DNA of 21,175 bases. Source: an uncultured Salinimicrobium sp. (lineage in GTDB: Bacteria; Bacteroidota; Bacteroidia; Flavobacteriales; Flavobacteriaceae). A program made the translations under genes and the position numbers. The stretch covers positions 1 through 21,175 of the forward strand of contig CAMPJY010000024.1 in assembly GCA_946887025.1 (NCBI GenBank), read 5' to 3'. Positions within the stretch are counted from its first letter, which is position 1. Each line of letters opens with the position of its first letter. Positions 13,168 through 21,175 of this stretch are shown here, in pieces. The notes under the pieces were generated by a model. The model was not told the DNA's origin. It saw only the letters and a program-made list of their open reading frames with translations, and ran no database searches.

Positions 13168-14624
13168 CAAATGATTTTTCTTAAACGGGCCACCGGGATG
13201 TCCAATTGTTCCCTGTATTTTGCAACGGTCCTGCGCGCAATGGGGTAGCCTTTCTCTTTCAGGATCTGAGCCAGGCGATCGTCGGTAAGGGGTTTGCGCT
13301 TGTTTTCATCCTCGATGGTCATTTCCAGGATCTTTTTGATCTCCCTGGTGGAAACATCTTCTCCCTGATCATTTTTCATGGATTCAGAGAAGAAGTCCTT
13401 GATGAGCTTGGTCCCATATGGAGTATCTACGTACTTGCTGTTTGCTACGCGGGACACGGTGGAGACGTCCATTCCAATTTCGTCAGCGATGTCCTTAAGG
13501 ATCATGGGCCTCAGATTCCTTTCGTCCCCGGTAAGGAAATACTCCTTCTGGTAATTCATTATGGCACTCATCGTAACAAACAACGTCGTCTGCCGCTGCT
13601 GAATGGCTTCTATGAACCACTTTGCGGCGTCCAGTTTCTGCTTGATGAACATGACGGCATCTTTCTGCGCCTTTGTTTTTTCCTTGGACTCCTTATAGCC
13701 TTTCAGCATCTCGCTGTAATCTTTGGACACGTGCATTTCAGGCGCATTCCTTCCGTTGAGGCTCAGCTCCAGCTCCCCATCCACGATTTTAATCGTGAAA
13801 TCGGGAATTACGTGCTCCACAATGCGGGTGTTTCCTGAATAGGCTCCCCCGGGTTTTGGGTTCAGGTGTTCAATGATATCGATGGCTTCCCGAAGTTCAT
13901 CTTCGCTGATATCGTGCTTCGCCAACAGCTTTTGGTAATGTTTTTTACTGAATTGGTCGAAGGATTTTTCCATAATATCGGCGGCAAGACTTACCTTTCG
14001 GGTAGGTTCCCGCCGGTTGAGCTGGATCAACAGGCATTCCTGAAGGTCCCGAGCCCCAACTCCCGCTGGATCGAGTTCCTGAACATGCTTCAGGACATTT
14101 TCCACTGTTTCTTCGTCCGTATAGACGTTCTGGGTGAAGGCTAGATCATCTACTATATCCTGTATGCTTCTCCTGATATATCCGCTTTCATCAACGCTCC
14201 CTACAAGAAAATCTGCAATCTCCTTTTCCTCCTCGTTGAGGCGCAGGGTGCTTAACTGGGTTTTTAAGTATTGAGTAAATGAAGTTCCCGAGGCGTAGGG
14301 GACATTTTTCTCCTCATCATCGGCACTATAGTTATTTGCTTCAAGTCTGTAACTTGGGATCTCGTCATCGCTCAGGTATTCGTCGATATCTATTTCCGCC
14401 TCTATGGATTCGGTTCCCGGATCTTCGTTATAATCTTCGTTACTGAAGTCGTCTTCGTATTCTTCCTTTTCTTCCTTCCCGCCTTCAAGGGCCGGATTTT
14501 CTTCCATTTCCTGCTTCAAACGCTGTTCAAAAGCCTGGGTCGGCAACTGGATCAGCTTCATAAGCTGGATCTGCTGTGGCGAGAGCTTCTGGGATAATTT
14601 AAAATTTAATTGCTGCTTTAGCAT
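13167..14624 (-). CDS. rpoN: RNA polymerase sigma-54 factor
   Basis: 485 residues. Directs RNA polymerase to -24/-12 promoters that need an AAA+ activator for opening. Region I is at the N-terminus, glutamine-rich and hydrophobic (LNFKLSQKLSPQQIQLMKLI, 6-25). Region II (about 46-108) is an acidic linker. Region III starts near 115, with the core-binding domain containing the LDPAGVGARDLQECLLIQL block (184-202). A helix-turn-helix lies near 377-398 (DIADEIGMDVSTVSRVANSK). The RpoN box ARRTVAKYRE is at 463-472, near the C-terminus. All parts are present, so it should be functional. It is followed directly by the PAP2-like gene (TGATG) and preceded by asnS and a terminator-like hairpin. A near -7 box, TATTTTTA (minus strand, 14650-14643), inside that hairpin's T-tract may be its promoter. 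Confidence 0.96.
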   Translation of the reverse strand: MLKQQLNFKLSQKLSPQQIQLMKLIQLPTQAFEQRLKQEMEENPALEGGKEEKEEYEDDFSNEDYNEDPGTESIEAEIDIDEYLSDDEIPSYRLEANNYSADDEEKNVPYASGTSFTQYLKTQLSTLRLNEEEKEIADFLVGSVDESGYIRRSIQDIVDDLAFTQNVYTDEETVENVLKHVQELDPAGVGARDLQECLLIQLNRREPTRKVSLAADIMEKSFDQFSKKHYQKLLAKHDISEDELREAIDIIEHLNPKPGGAYSGNTRIVEHVIPDFTIKIVDGELELSLNGRNAPEMHVSKDYSEMLKGYKESKEKTKAQKDAVMFIKQKLDAAKWFIEAIQQRQTTLFVTMSAIMNYQKEYFLTGDERNLRPMILKDIADEIGMDVSTVSRVANSKYVDTPYGTKLIKDFFSESMKNDQGEDVSTREIKKILEMTIEDENKRKPLTDDRLAQILKEKGYPIARRTVAKYREQLDIPVARLRKII

Positions 14625-14640
14625 GTACGTTTGGCTTTCT

Positions 14641-14691
14641 TATAAAAATAAAAAAAACAATCTACAAACGCTGGGGAATGAAGATTGTTTT
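14641..14691 (-). terminator. Terminator-like hairpin between asnS and rpoN
   Basis: On the minus strand AAAACAATCT (14691-14682) pairs with AGATTGTTTT (14663-14654) around an 18-base loop, followed by TTTATTTTTATA. The stem is AT-rich and the loop long, so termination may be partial. The hairpin lies 22 bases after the asnS stop. Confidence 0.55.
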
Positions 14692-14713
14692 ATGAGTTCT
14701 TTATGAATGGAAA

Positions 14714-16156
14714 TTAGAATTCTGCATTGAGTGGCGTCCTAGGGTAAGGAATTACATCTCGGATGTTGGACATGCCTGTTGTAAACTGCACCAGACGCTC
14801 AAATCCGAGCCCGAATCCACTATGGACGCAGGTCCCGAACCTACGGGTATCCAGATACCACCAGAGTTCCTTTTCATCGATGTCCAGCGCCTGCATTTTC
14901 TGTTTCAGGACCTCCAGACGTTCCTCTCTTTGCGAGCCTCCCACGATTTCTCCAATCCCCGGGAAGAGAATGTCCATGGCCCTTACTGTTTTTCCATCTT
15001 CATTGAGGCGCATATAGAAAGCCTTTATATTTGCAGGGTAATCAAAAAGGATTACCGGGCACTTGAAATGTTTCTCCACAAGATAACGCTCGTGTTCACT
15101 CTGCAGGTCGGCACCCCATTCCTCGATGAGATAATTGAACTTCTTTTTCTTATTGGGCTTTGAATTCTTCAGGATCTCAATAGCCTCGGTATAACTCACC
15201 CTTTTAAAGTTGTTGTCAATCACGAACTTCAGCTTCTCAATCAGGGTCATCGGACTCCTTTCAGCTTCAGGTTTTACCTTATCCTCGTTGGCTAGTCGCT
15301 CATCAAGGAAGGCGAGGTCGTCCTTGCAGTTTTCCAAAACGTACTTCAGGACGTATTTTATGAAATCTTCGGCAAGGTCCATGTTTCCCACCAGATCCGT
15401 GAACGCCATTTCAGGTTCTATCATCCAGAATTCCGCGAGATGTCTGGAAGTATTGGAATTTTCGGCCCTGAAGGTAGGTCCGAACGTATAGATCTGCCCA
15501 AGCCCTAAAGCGTAAGTTTCCCCTTCCAGCTGGCCTGAAACAGTGAGGTTGGTTTCTTTTCCGAAGAAATCTTCTTTATAGTTCACTGTTCCGTCTTCAT
15601 TCTTCGGAACATTTGCCAGATCAAAGGATGTTACCTTAAACATTTCCCCTGCCCCCTCAGCATCACTTCCCGTGATGATGGGAGCATTGACATAGTGGAA
15701 ATTGTTGTTCTGGAAGTAGCTGTGGACGGCGAATGACAATTTGGACCTGACCCGCATTACCGCGCTGAACGTGTTGGTACGGACCCTTAAATGCGCCTGC
15801 TCCCGAAGTTTCTCCAGGGAATGGCGTTTAGGGGAAAGTATGGTATACTTTACCTCCTCCGGGTCAGCGTCCCCCAGGATTTCCACAGCAGTGGCCTGGA
15901 TCTCGACTTTCTGCCCGCTCCCAAGACTCTCCTGAAGGGTTCCTGTCACGCTGATAGCAGCGCCAATCGTGATGCGTTTAAGAGTTTCCTCATTCATTTG
16001 TTCGAAATCCACCACACACTGAAGGTTGTTTATGGTGGAGCCATCGTTAAGAGCTATAAACCGATTGCTTCTAAAAGAACGGACCCAGCCTTTTACCTGG
16101 AATTCTTGTAATAAATGAGTGCTTTCTAAAATTTCGGCAACTTTTCCTGTTATCAT
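14714..16156 (-). CDS. asnS: Asparaginyl-tRNA synthetase
   Basis: Charges tRNA-Asn with asparagine using ATP; cytoplasmic class IIb aminoacyl-tRNA synthetase of 480 residues. The N-terminal OB-fold anticodon domain (about 15-98) has [20 protein letters not shown]. The catalytic domain begins near 115 ([22 protein letters not shown]). Motif 2 is [20 protein letters not shown] (226-245) with EPEMAF after it. Motif 3 is [12 protein letters not shown] (447-458), followed by [14 protein letters not shown]. AsnRS rather than AspRS is supported by [19 protein letters not shown] and the absence of the AspRS GAD insertion. The ATG at 16156 was chosen; an in-frame GTG at 16159 is one codon upstream. 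It has its own promoter. Downstream lies rpoN. Confidence 0.96.
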   Translation of the reverse strand: MITGKVAEILESTHLLQEFQVKGWVRSFRSNRFIALNDGSTINNLQCVVDFEQMNEETLKRITIGAAISVTGTLQESLGSGQKVEIQATAVEILGDADPEEVKYTILSPKRHSLEKLREQAHLRVRTNTFSAVMRVRSKLSFAVHSYFQNNNFHYVNAPIITGSDAEGAGEMFKVTSFDLANVPKNEDGTVNYKEDFFGKETNLTVSGQLEGETYALGLGQIYTFGPTFRAENSNTSRHLAEFWMIEPEMAFTDLVGNMDLAEDFIKYVLKYVLENCKDDLAFLDERLANEDKVKPEAERSPMTLIEKLKFVIDNNFKRVSYTEAIEILKNSKPNKKKKFNYLIEEWGADLQSEHERYLVEKHFKCPVILFDYPANIKAFYMRLNEDGKTVRAMDILFPGIGEIVGGSQREERLEVLKQKMQALDIDEKELWWYLDTRRFGTCVHSGFGLGFERLVQFTTGMSNIRDVIPYPRTPLNAEF

Positions 16157-16175
16157 CACGTATTAATTTGGAGAG

Positions 16176-16206
16176 CAAAGATAATTTTTCCCCGCAAGCT
16201 TAGCAA
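16176..16206 (-). promoter_or_regulatory. Promoter of asnS
   Basis: On the minus strand a TTG -33 box (16206-16204), 20 bases, then TATCTTTG (16183-16176), an exact TAnnTTTG. It lies 19 bases before the asnS ATG, so the leader is about 13 bases. This is the most complete two-box promoter in the window. Confidence 0.75.
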
Positions 16207-16227
16207 GGTACTACTTCAGAATTAGGA

Positions 16228-16255
16228 TGCGGGGAATATAGGGGGTTTTCCCGCA
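16228..16255 (-). other. Hairpin after the MMPL exporter gene, no T-tract
   Basis: TGCGGGGAA (16228-16236) pairs with TTCCCGCA plus one flanking T (16247-16255), 9 bp with one G-T, around a 10-base loop. It follows the exporter gene stop by 14 bases on the minus strand. The bases after the stem on that strand (TCCTAATTC) are not a T-tract, so it is either a weak terminator or an mRNA 3'-end stabiliser. Confidence 0.4.
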
Positions 16256-16269
16256 GATTAGGCTGATTT

Positions 16270-18669
16270 CTACATAGGGTCATTTTCAAAATCCTCATCT
16301 TCGGGAATGATCTCCATGGCAGGTTCCTTCAGGACCTTTTTGTTCGCAATGAGTTTTTCCAGGGACAACAGCAATGAAGGCAAAAGTAGAAGATTGGAAG
16401 CCATGGCAAAAAGAAGGGTTATGGAAACCAGTCCTCCCAGGGCAACAGTTCCTCCGAAGCTGCTGATCATGAAAACCGAGAACCCGAAGAACAGGACTAT
16501 GGAGGTGTAGAACATGCTCACCCCCGTTTCGCGAAGGGCGGCGTACACTGATCGCTTGATCTTCCAATTATTGGCCTGCAACTCCTGACGGTATTTTGCG
16601 AGGAAATGTATAGTGTCGTCCACCGAAATCCCGAAAGCAATACTGAATACCAGAATTGTCGAGGGTTTAATGGGAACGCCCAAATAGCCCATCAGACCCG
16701 CTGTCATCAAGAGCGGCAGCAGGTTGGGAATAATGGAAACGAAAACCATCCGCACGGAACGAAACATCCAGGCCATGAAGAGGGCGATAAGTAAGATTGC
16801 CAGTCCCAGGGAAATAATCAGATTCTTGACCAGGTATTGAGTTCCTTTTTGAAATATAAGCGCCTTCCCTGTCATGGTCACCTCGTATCGGTCTTCAGGA
16901 AAGATCTGATTGATCTTAGGCCACAGCTCTTCCTCGATCTTTTCCATCTCCTCGATTCCAATATCCTTCATGAAGGTAGTGATCCTGGCATACTGCCCCG
17001 TGCTGTCAACAAAAGATTGCAGCAGGTCCCCACCTGTGTCCATGCTTTTGGTGTAGGGAAGTATAAAGGCTCTTTCCTGGGAAGTGGGTAGCTGGAAATA
17101 CGCGGGATTGCCATTATAGTAAGCCTGTTTGGCATATTTCACCAGTCTGACCACCGATAAGGGCTGCGAAAGTTCAGGCTCCTCCGCAATTGCTTCTTCC
17201 AGCTGCTCCATTTTTTTAAGAGTGCTGTGAGTCATTACGCCTTTTTCCCTTTTGGTATTGATAAGGATCTCCAGGGGCATTACCCCGTCGAATTCTTCCT
17301 CAAAAAATTGAATATCCTTGAAAAATTCCGCCTGCTTAGGCATATCTTCCAGAAGACTACCCGTGACCTTGATCATATACAGGCCAATCATGCTGACAAT
17401 AAGAATGCTGACGGCGCTTATATAGATAGCAATGCGGTGCTGCTTCACCATTTTTTCAATCCAGGTGACGAGACCGCTTACCCAGCGTCTGTTCAGATGC
17501 TCCAGGTGTTTTTCCTTCGGAATCCGCATGTAACTGTACACAATGGGAATGGTCAGCAGGCACAGAATAAAAATGGCGACGATGTTTATGGAGGCTACCA
17601 CTCCGAATTCCTGTAGCAGGGTACTTTCCGTCAGCATAAAAGTGGCGAATCCCGAGGCAGTGGTGATATTGGTCATCAAAGTTGCATTTCCCACCTTGGT
17701 GATCACCCTTTGAAGAGATCTGGCCTGATTTCCGTGGTTCTGGATCTCCTGCTGGTATTTATTGATGAGGAAGATACAGTTGGGCACTCCAATGACAATG
17801 ATCAGGGGAGGTATAACAGCCGTGAGAACAGTGATCTCGTAGTGCAGCAGCCCTATGATCCCGAAGGTCCACATAACCCCTACAACCACCGTAAGCATTG
17901 AAATAAGGGTGGCGCGGAAGGAACGGAAGAAAAGGAAGAAGATAAAAGAGGTGATCAATAAGGCGGCGCCAATAAATAGCCCGATTTCATCAATTATATT
18001 CTGGGAATTCAGGGTTCGGATGTAAGGCATTCCCGAAACATGGACATTCAGATTATTTTCCTCTTCGAAAGCCTCCACCAGAGGAATCAGGTCCTCCAGC
18101 ACAAAATCCTTCCGGGCAATGCTGTTTACGATTTCCTTGTCCAGGTAAACAGCTGTCTGTATGGTTTTATTCTTGTTGCTATACACCAGGCCTTCGTAGA
18201 AGGGGAGGCGGTTGAAGAGCTCTTTTTTGTATTCCCGGATCTCCATACTGTCAGGATCTTGTTCCCTGACCAGGGGCACCATCTCAAATCTTTGGGCGTC
18301 CTGTTGTTTCTGAAGTTTTTTGAGGTCCCCTATGGAGATGACTGTTTCCACCTCGGGATATTCATTTAATTTATCAGCCAACTCATTCCAGGCAGCAAAT
18401 TTAGAAGGGGTAAAGAGACTGGAATCTGATACTGCCATAACTATTACATTACCCTCCTCCCCGAACCGCTCGACGAATTCCTGGTACTGCTGATTTACTT
18501 CATGGTCATCGGGCAAAAGATTGGCCTCGGTATGGGAGAACTTCATGTGCTGCCATTGGGAGGCGAGGAAGATGGTGATGCCTGTAATTATCAGAAGGAT
18601 CAGCACCCGGTTGCGCAGAATCAGACGGGCTACGGTGTTCCAGAACCCAAAACTTAAAAACTTGGACAT
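16270..18669 (-). CDS. MMPL/RND-superfamily exporter (12-helix)
   Basis: A large inner-membrane transporter of 799 residues with the duplicated RND/MMPL layout. Helix 1 (about 22-38) is followed by a periplasmic domain (about 40-228). A sterol-sensing-like five-helix block (about 230-380) comes next, then helix 7 (about 412-434), a second periplasmic domain (about 436-612) and a second five-helix block (about 614-770). FGISVDDTIHFLAKY (679-693) holds the paired acids D684-D685 expected of the proton relay. The equivalent position in the first half, GVPNCIFLINKY (294-305), has N297-C298 instead. The ATG at 18669 is used: it lies 19 bases from an exact -7 box, while the in-frame 18735 start would lie upstream of the promoter. 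No membrane-fusion or TolC partner is adjacent. The substrate may be lipid-like, as for many MMPL proteins, but is not shown. Confidence 0.88.
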   Translation of the reverse strand: MSKFLSFGFWNTVARLILRNRVLILLIITGITIFLASQWQHMKFSHTEANLLPDDHEVNQQYQEFVERFGEEGNVIVMAVSDSSLFTPSKFAAWNELADKLNEYPEVETVISIGDLKKLQKQQDAQRFEMVPLVREQDPDSMEIREYKKELFNRLPFYEGLVYSNKNKTIQTAVYLDKEIVNSIARKDFVLEDLIPLVEAFEEENNLNVHVSGMPYIRTLNSQNIIDEIGLFIGAALLITSFIFFLFFRSFRATLISMLTVVVGVMWTFGIIGLLHYEITVLTAVIPPLIIVIGVPNCIFLINKYQQEIQNHGNQARSLQRVITKVGNATLMTNITTASGFATFMLTESTLLQEFGVVASINIVAIFILCLLTIPIVYSYMRIPKEKHLEHLNRRWVSGLVTWIEKMVKQHRIAIYISAVSILIVSMIGLYMIKVTGSLLEDMPKQAEFFKDIQFFEEEFDGVMPLEILINTKREKGVMTHSTLKKMEQLEEAIAEEPELSQPLSVVRLVKYAKQAYYNGNPAYFQLPTSQERAFILPYTKSMDTGGDLLQSFVDSTGQYARITTFMKDIGIEEMEKIEEELWPKINQIFPEDRYEVTMTGKALIFQKGTQYLVKNLIISLGLAILLIALFMAWMFRSVRMVFVSIIPNLLPLLMTAGLMGYLGVPIKPSTILVFSIAFGISVDDTIHFLAKYRQELQANNWKIKRSVYAALRETGVSMFYTSIVLFFGFSVFMISSFGGTVALGGLVSITLLFAMASNLLLLPSLLLSLEKLIANKKVLKEPAMEIIPEDEDFENDPM

Positions 18670-18688
18670 GTGGTATTTTTTCTGGCTG

Positions 18689-18696
18689 CAAAGGTA
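18689..18696 (-). promoter_or_regulatory. -7 promoter box (TACCTTTG) of the exporter gene
   Basis: Exact TAnnTTTG on the minus strand. The expected start near 18682 gives a leader of about 13 bases to the ATG at 18669. This rules out the longer in-frame start at 18735. Confidence 0.6.
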
Positions 18697-18750
18697 CGAA
18701 TTGGGGAAGGTTTTTAAGGCTGGAGGAGGGAGCAATTATAAAACGAAAAG

Positions 18751-18777
18751 CCTAACAGGTCTTTAAGACCTGTTAGG
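18751..18777. repeat. Perfect 13-bp palindrome, related to the one at 3612-3644
   Basis: CCTAACAGGTCTT (18751-18763) and AAGACCTGTTAGG (18765-18777) are exact reverse complements around one central T. With flanking A/T and G-T pairs the stem extends to 18748-18780. It lies between the frr terminator and the exporter promoter. It shares 22 of 28 positions with the core of the sucA-sucB palindrome. Confidence 0.8.
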
Positions 18778-18780
18778 TTT

Positions 18781-18813
18781 AGAAAATAAAAAAGCGGCCG
18801 AAGGGGCCGCTTT
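18781..18813 (-). terminator. Rho-independent terminator of pyrH-frr
   Basis: On the minus strand AAAGCGGCC (18813-18805), loop CCTTC, GGCCGCTTT (18799-18791), then TTTATTTTCT. The 9-bp GC-rich stem starts 20 bases after the frr stop. Confidence 0.93.
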
Positions 18814-18833
18814 GAATATCTATGGAAGTGCGA

Positions 18834-19388
18834 TCATACAGTCATGATCTCTTTTTCCTTTTTGGAAAAGATAGAATCGACTTTAGCGATGAAGCTGTCG
18901 GTAAGCTTCTGGATTTCCTCCTCCGCTATTTTCTTCATATCATCGGAGACATCAAGTTTTTTGATATCCTGATTCGCGTTTTTACGGTCGTTTCTCACCC
19001 CGATCTTCGCTTCCTCGGCTTCGGCCTTGGCCTGCTTGGACAGTTCCCGGCGGCGTTCTTCAGTAAGAGGAGGGACGCTGATGATAATAACATCACCATT
19101 GTTCATCGGGTTGAAGCCCAGATTTGCAAACATAATTCCCTTTTCAATATTCTGAAGTTGCCCCTTCTCGAAAGGCTGGATGGTAATGGTCCTGGCGTCG
19201 GGGGTGTTTACGTTCGCCACCTGGTTCAGGGGAGTAGAACTGCCGTAGTAATCGACCCTTACGCTGCCTAACATGGCAGGACTTGCTTTTCCCGCACGGA
19301 TGTTGGCTAATTGTTTTTCAAGATGGGCAATGGCACCCTCCATGTTTTCTTTGGTGCTGTCAATAATAAAATCTATTTCTTCGTCCAT
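18834..19388 (-). CDS. frr: Ribosome recycling factor
   Basis: Splits post-termination ribosomes with EF-G; cytoplasmic, essential. 184 residues, the normal length. An N-terminal helix, KENMEGAIAHLEKQLANIRAGKASPAML (13-40), carries the family LANIRAGKASP signature. The YYGSSTPLNQVANVNTPDARTITIQPFE region (47-74) forms the small domain. SVPPLTEERRRELSKQAKAEAEEAKIGVRNDRKNAN (104-139) then carries the conserved RNDRKNAN/RR segment. The C-terminal helices end ...SIFSKKEKEIMTV. It follows pyrH after 47 bases in the usual pyrH-frr order, with a terminator after it. Confidence 0.97.
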   Translation of the reverse strand: MDEEIDFIIDSTKENMEGAIAHLEKQLANIRAGKASPAMLGSVRVDYYGSSTPLNQVANVNTPDARTITIQPFEKGQLQNIEKGIMFANLGFNPMNNGDVIIISVPPLTEERRRELSKQAKAEAEEAKIGVRNDRKNANQDIKKLDVSDDMKKIAEEEIQKLTDSFIAKVDSIFSKKEKEIMTV

Positions 19389-19435
19389 TTTATTTCAACT
19401 TAATTTTTAAACTGCTCTCAAAATCTGCACCAAAG

Positions 19436-20173
<738 letters not shown>

Positions 20174-20275
20174 AGGAAATTATTTGTGCCACCGATACGG
20201 GCGTTTATAAAATTGAAGCTGCCATCGGGGAGCGATCTTTTGGCAGGATGAGAAGGGGAGGAGCGACTTTTTTCA

Positions 20276-20283
20276 TATTTTTG
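20276..20283 (+). promoter_or_regulatory. -7 promoter box (TATTTTTG) of the lipoprotein gene
   Basis: Exact TAnnTTTG match, 23 bases before the ATG at 20307. A GGAG ribosome-binding site (GAAGGAGAAC) lies between, unusual among the genes here, which mostly have A-rich leaders. Confidence 0.6.
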
Positions 20284-20306
20284 AAGGAGAACAAAACCCT
20301 ACCCAA

Positions 20307-20690
20307 ATGAAAGCACCGAAATGGATGAACCGGCCTGCTCTATTGCTGTTATTTATTGTTACAGGAATTAGCAGCTGCTCAAAAGATGTGGACGACGAGC
20401 TTTCCCTGCTGGGGAACTGGATCGAGGAATCTCCTGTACCGGATAGGACGCAGCTATATTTTCAATCAGGAAACCGGCTTACCCGTACTGATTCCGATGG
20501 GCTTACAGAAGTATACACCTATCGGATCGAGGAAGACAGCATTTTTATCTGGCCTGAGGGGCAGAGCGAGGAGGACGGAAGTTCGGAACTGTTCTTTAAA
20601 CAGATTGACACGAACACCTTTCAGATAGAGAACCTCTACGTCTCTATTCCCGAAATGGAGCCCACATTCATGATTTTTAAGAGGGAGTGA
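20307..20690 (+). CDS. Small predicted lipoprotein, lipocalin-like pattern
   Basis: 127 residues. The signal peptide has basic KAPKWMNRP, hydrophobic ALLLLFIVTG, then ISSC with the lipid-attached C24. The mature part starts SKDVDDELSLLGNWIEESP. Then come alternating short strands: RTQLYFQSGNRLTRTDSDG, TEVYTYRIEEDSIFIWPEG, ELFFKQIDTNTFQIENLYV, MIFKRE. The LGNWIEE opening and strand order resemble lipocalin-like or copper-resistance-type small lipoproteins of Bacteroidota, where a GxW start to a beta-barrel is common. That is a pattern match only. Asp residues right after the lipid Cys do not settle inner versus outer membrane in this phylum. It has its own promoter and sits opposite pyrH. Confidence 0.7.
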   Translation: MKAPKWMNRPALLLLFIVTGISSCSKDVDDELSLLGNWIEESPVPDRTQLYFQSGNRLTRTDSDGLTEVYTYRIEEDSIFIWPEGQSEEDGSSELFFKQIDTNTFQIENLYVSIPEMEPTFMIFKRE

Positions 20691-20706
20691 TATTCCGAAT
20701 ATTCAG

Positions 20707-20714
20707 TATATTTA
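20707..20714 (+). promoter_or_regulatory. Near-consensus -7 box (TATATTTA) of the toxin-antitoxin pair
   Basis: Differs from TAnnTTTG only in the last base. It lies 23 bases before the antitoxin ATG at 20738, which has a GGAG at 20730-20733. Confidence 0.4.
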
Positions 20715-20737
20715 TGTATGCCGAAAATTGGAGAACT

Positions 20738-20974
20738 ATGAAAACGATCGATTTAAAAAAAGAATTGCTGGACAGGATCACGGAAATTGAAGATCCGGAA
20801 ATTCTCATGGCACTTAAAACTGTTCTTGATTATAATAGGAATGAAGTGTTTATTAATCTCACTGAAGAACAGGAGGAGGAGCTTCAGAAGGCCAGTGAAG
20901 ATGTGAAAAAAGGAAACTTTCTAACCCAGGAAGAAATGGAAAATAAGGTCGAATCGTGGCTAAAAGGGAAATAG
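20738..20974 (+). CDS. Putative type II antitoxin
   Basis: A 78-residue, acidic, mostly helical protein. The N-terminal half, KTIDLKKELLDRITEIEDPE, is followed by LMALKTVLDYNRNEVFINLT, and the C-terminal half, EEQEEELQKASEDVKKGN, ends with FLTQEEMENKVESWLKGK, where the last helix would bind the toxin. The layout fits the small antitoxins that precede RelE/ParE-type toxins in Bacteroidota. I chose the ATG at 20738 because of the GGAG just upstream and the lysine-rich typical start; the in-frame start at 20687 would overlap the lipoprotein gene. Its 3' end overlaps the toxin GTG by 19 bases. No DNA-binding ribbon-helix-helix is obvious, so autoregulation is uncertain. Confidence 0.7.
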   Translation: MKTIDLKKELLDRITEIEDPEILMALKTVLDYNRNEVFINLTEEQEEELQKASEDVKKGNFLTQEEMENKVESWLKGK

Positions 20975-21175
20975 TCTGGTCTCGAAATGCAGAAGTCCAA
21001 TTACAAAGAATTTTCAAAATATTTTTTAATGCGAAATAACAGCGAAACTTACCCCAGGAAACTCTTTTTGGAATTTAGCAGGAACCTGGAAATTGTTGCG
21101 CAAAAACCTGAAATAGGTATAGAAACTAGAAAGAACAATGTCAGAGGTTTGATAGTTGGAAATTATATTTTGTTT
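20956..21175 (+). pseudogene. RelE/ParE-type toxin, frameshifted and cut by the window end
   Basis: From the GTG at 20956 the reading is VAKREIVWSRNAEVQLQRIFK, then a stop (TAA at 21037) after 27 codons. From about 21020 the next frame continues smoothly YFLMRNNSETYPRKLFLEFS, RNLEIVAQKPEIGIETRK and NNVRGLIVGNYILF to the last base. Together these make a typical RelE/ParE-fold toxin: the opening KREIVWSRNAEVQL, the RNNSETYPRKLF helix end, the PEIG turn, and the VRGLIVGNYILF strand pair. Dropping one A from the AAAA run at 21016-21019 restores a single frame (RIFKYFLMRNN). The gene therefore seems to carry a one-base insertion. It overlaps the antitoxin by 19 bases. The C-terminus lies outside the window. 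Confidence 0.75.

Noticed and set aside
18670..18735. 22-residue N-terminal extension of the MMPL exporter
   Set aside because: The extension covers the -7 box and encodes a low-complexity, non-membrane stretch; the start at 18669 sits right after the promoter.

Overview
This window reads as chromosomal DNA of a Bacteroidota member of class Flavobacteriia. The protein families point that way: an E1o/E2o pair without lpd beside it, an ExbB / four-helix protein / ExbD / ExbD cluster, a PorT-type barrel, and the flavobacterial NHRD-type acyltransferase. So do the promoters. Nearly every transcription unit is preceded by the Bacteroidota -7 box TAnnTTTG or a one-base variant, usually 16-36 bases before an A-rich start region rather than a strong Shine-Dalgarno. 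I cannot fix the genus; a marine Gramella/Salegentibacter-like organism is a guess.

Left part (1-9300): a small outer-membrane barrel gene diverges from sucA-sucB, the 2-oxoglutarate dehydrogenase E1 and E2 genes of the TCA cycle. After the sucB terminator comes about 450 bases without a gene, holding two repeat structures: four tiny hairpins, then an 11-bp tandem repeat closed by a 20-bp inverted repeat. Next are two minus-strand genes, a retropepsin-like protease and an unlisted 35-residue membrane peptide. Divergently run tatD, a glycerolipid-type acyltransferase and ansA (L-asparaginase), then tRNA-Ser(GGA).

Middle part (9300-12570): exbB, a four-helix membrane protein, exbD and a second exbD form one operon with a clear terminator. 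It encodes a proton-driven energy transducer for the outer membrane. A PorT-like barrel follows from its own promoter. This five-gene set is the best candidate here for an incompletely described machine.

Right part (12560-21175), mostly minus strand: asnS, rpoN (sigma-54) and a degenerate PAP2-like membrane protein fused to rpoN by a TGATG junction; a large MMPL/RND-type exporter; and pyrH-frr (UMP kinase, ribosome recycling factor). The last kilobase on the plus strand holds a small lipoprotein gene and a type II toxin-antitoxin pair. The toxin gene carries a one-base frameshift and runs off the window.

Most genes are ordinary housekeeping genes. The unusual material is in the intergenic repeats, the two related palindromes with compensatory changes, the 35-residue peptide, the face-to-face promoters at tatD, and the broken toxin.
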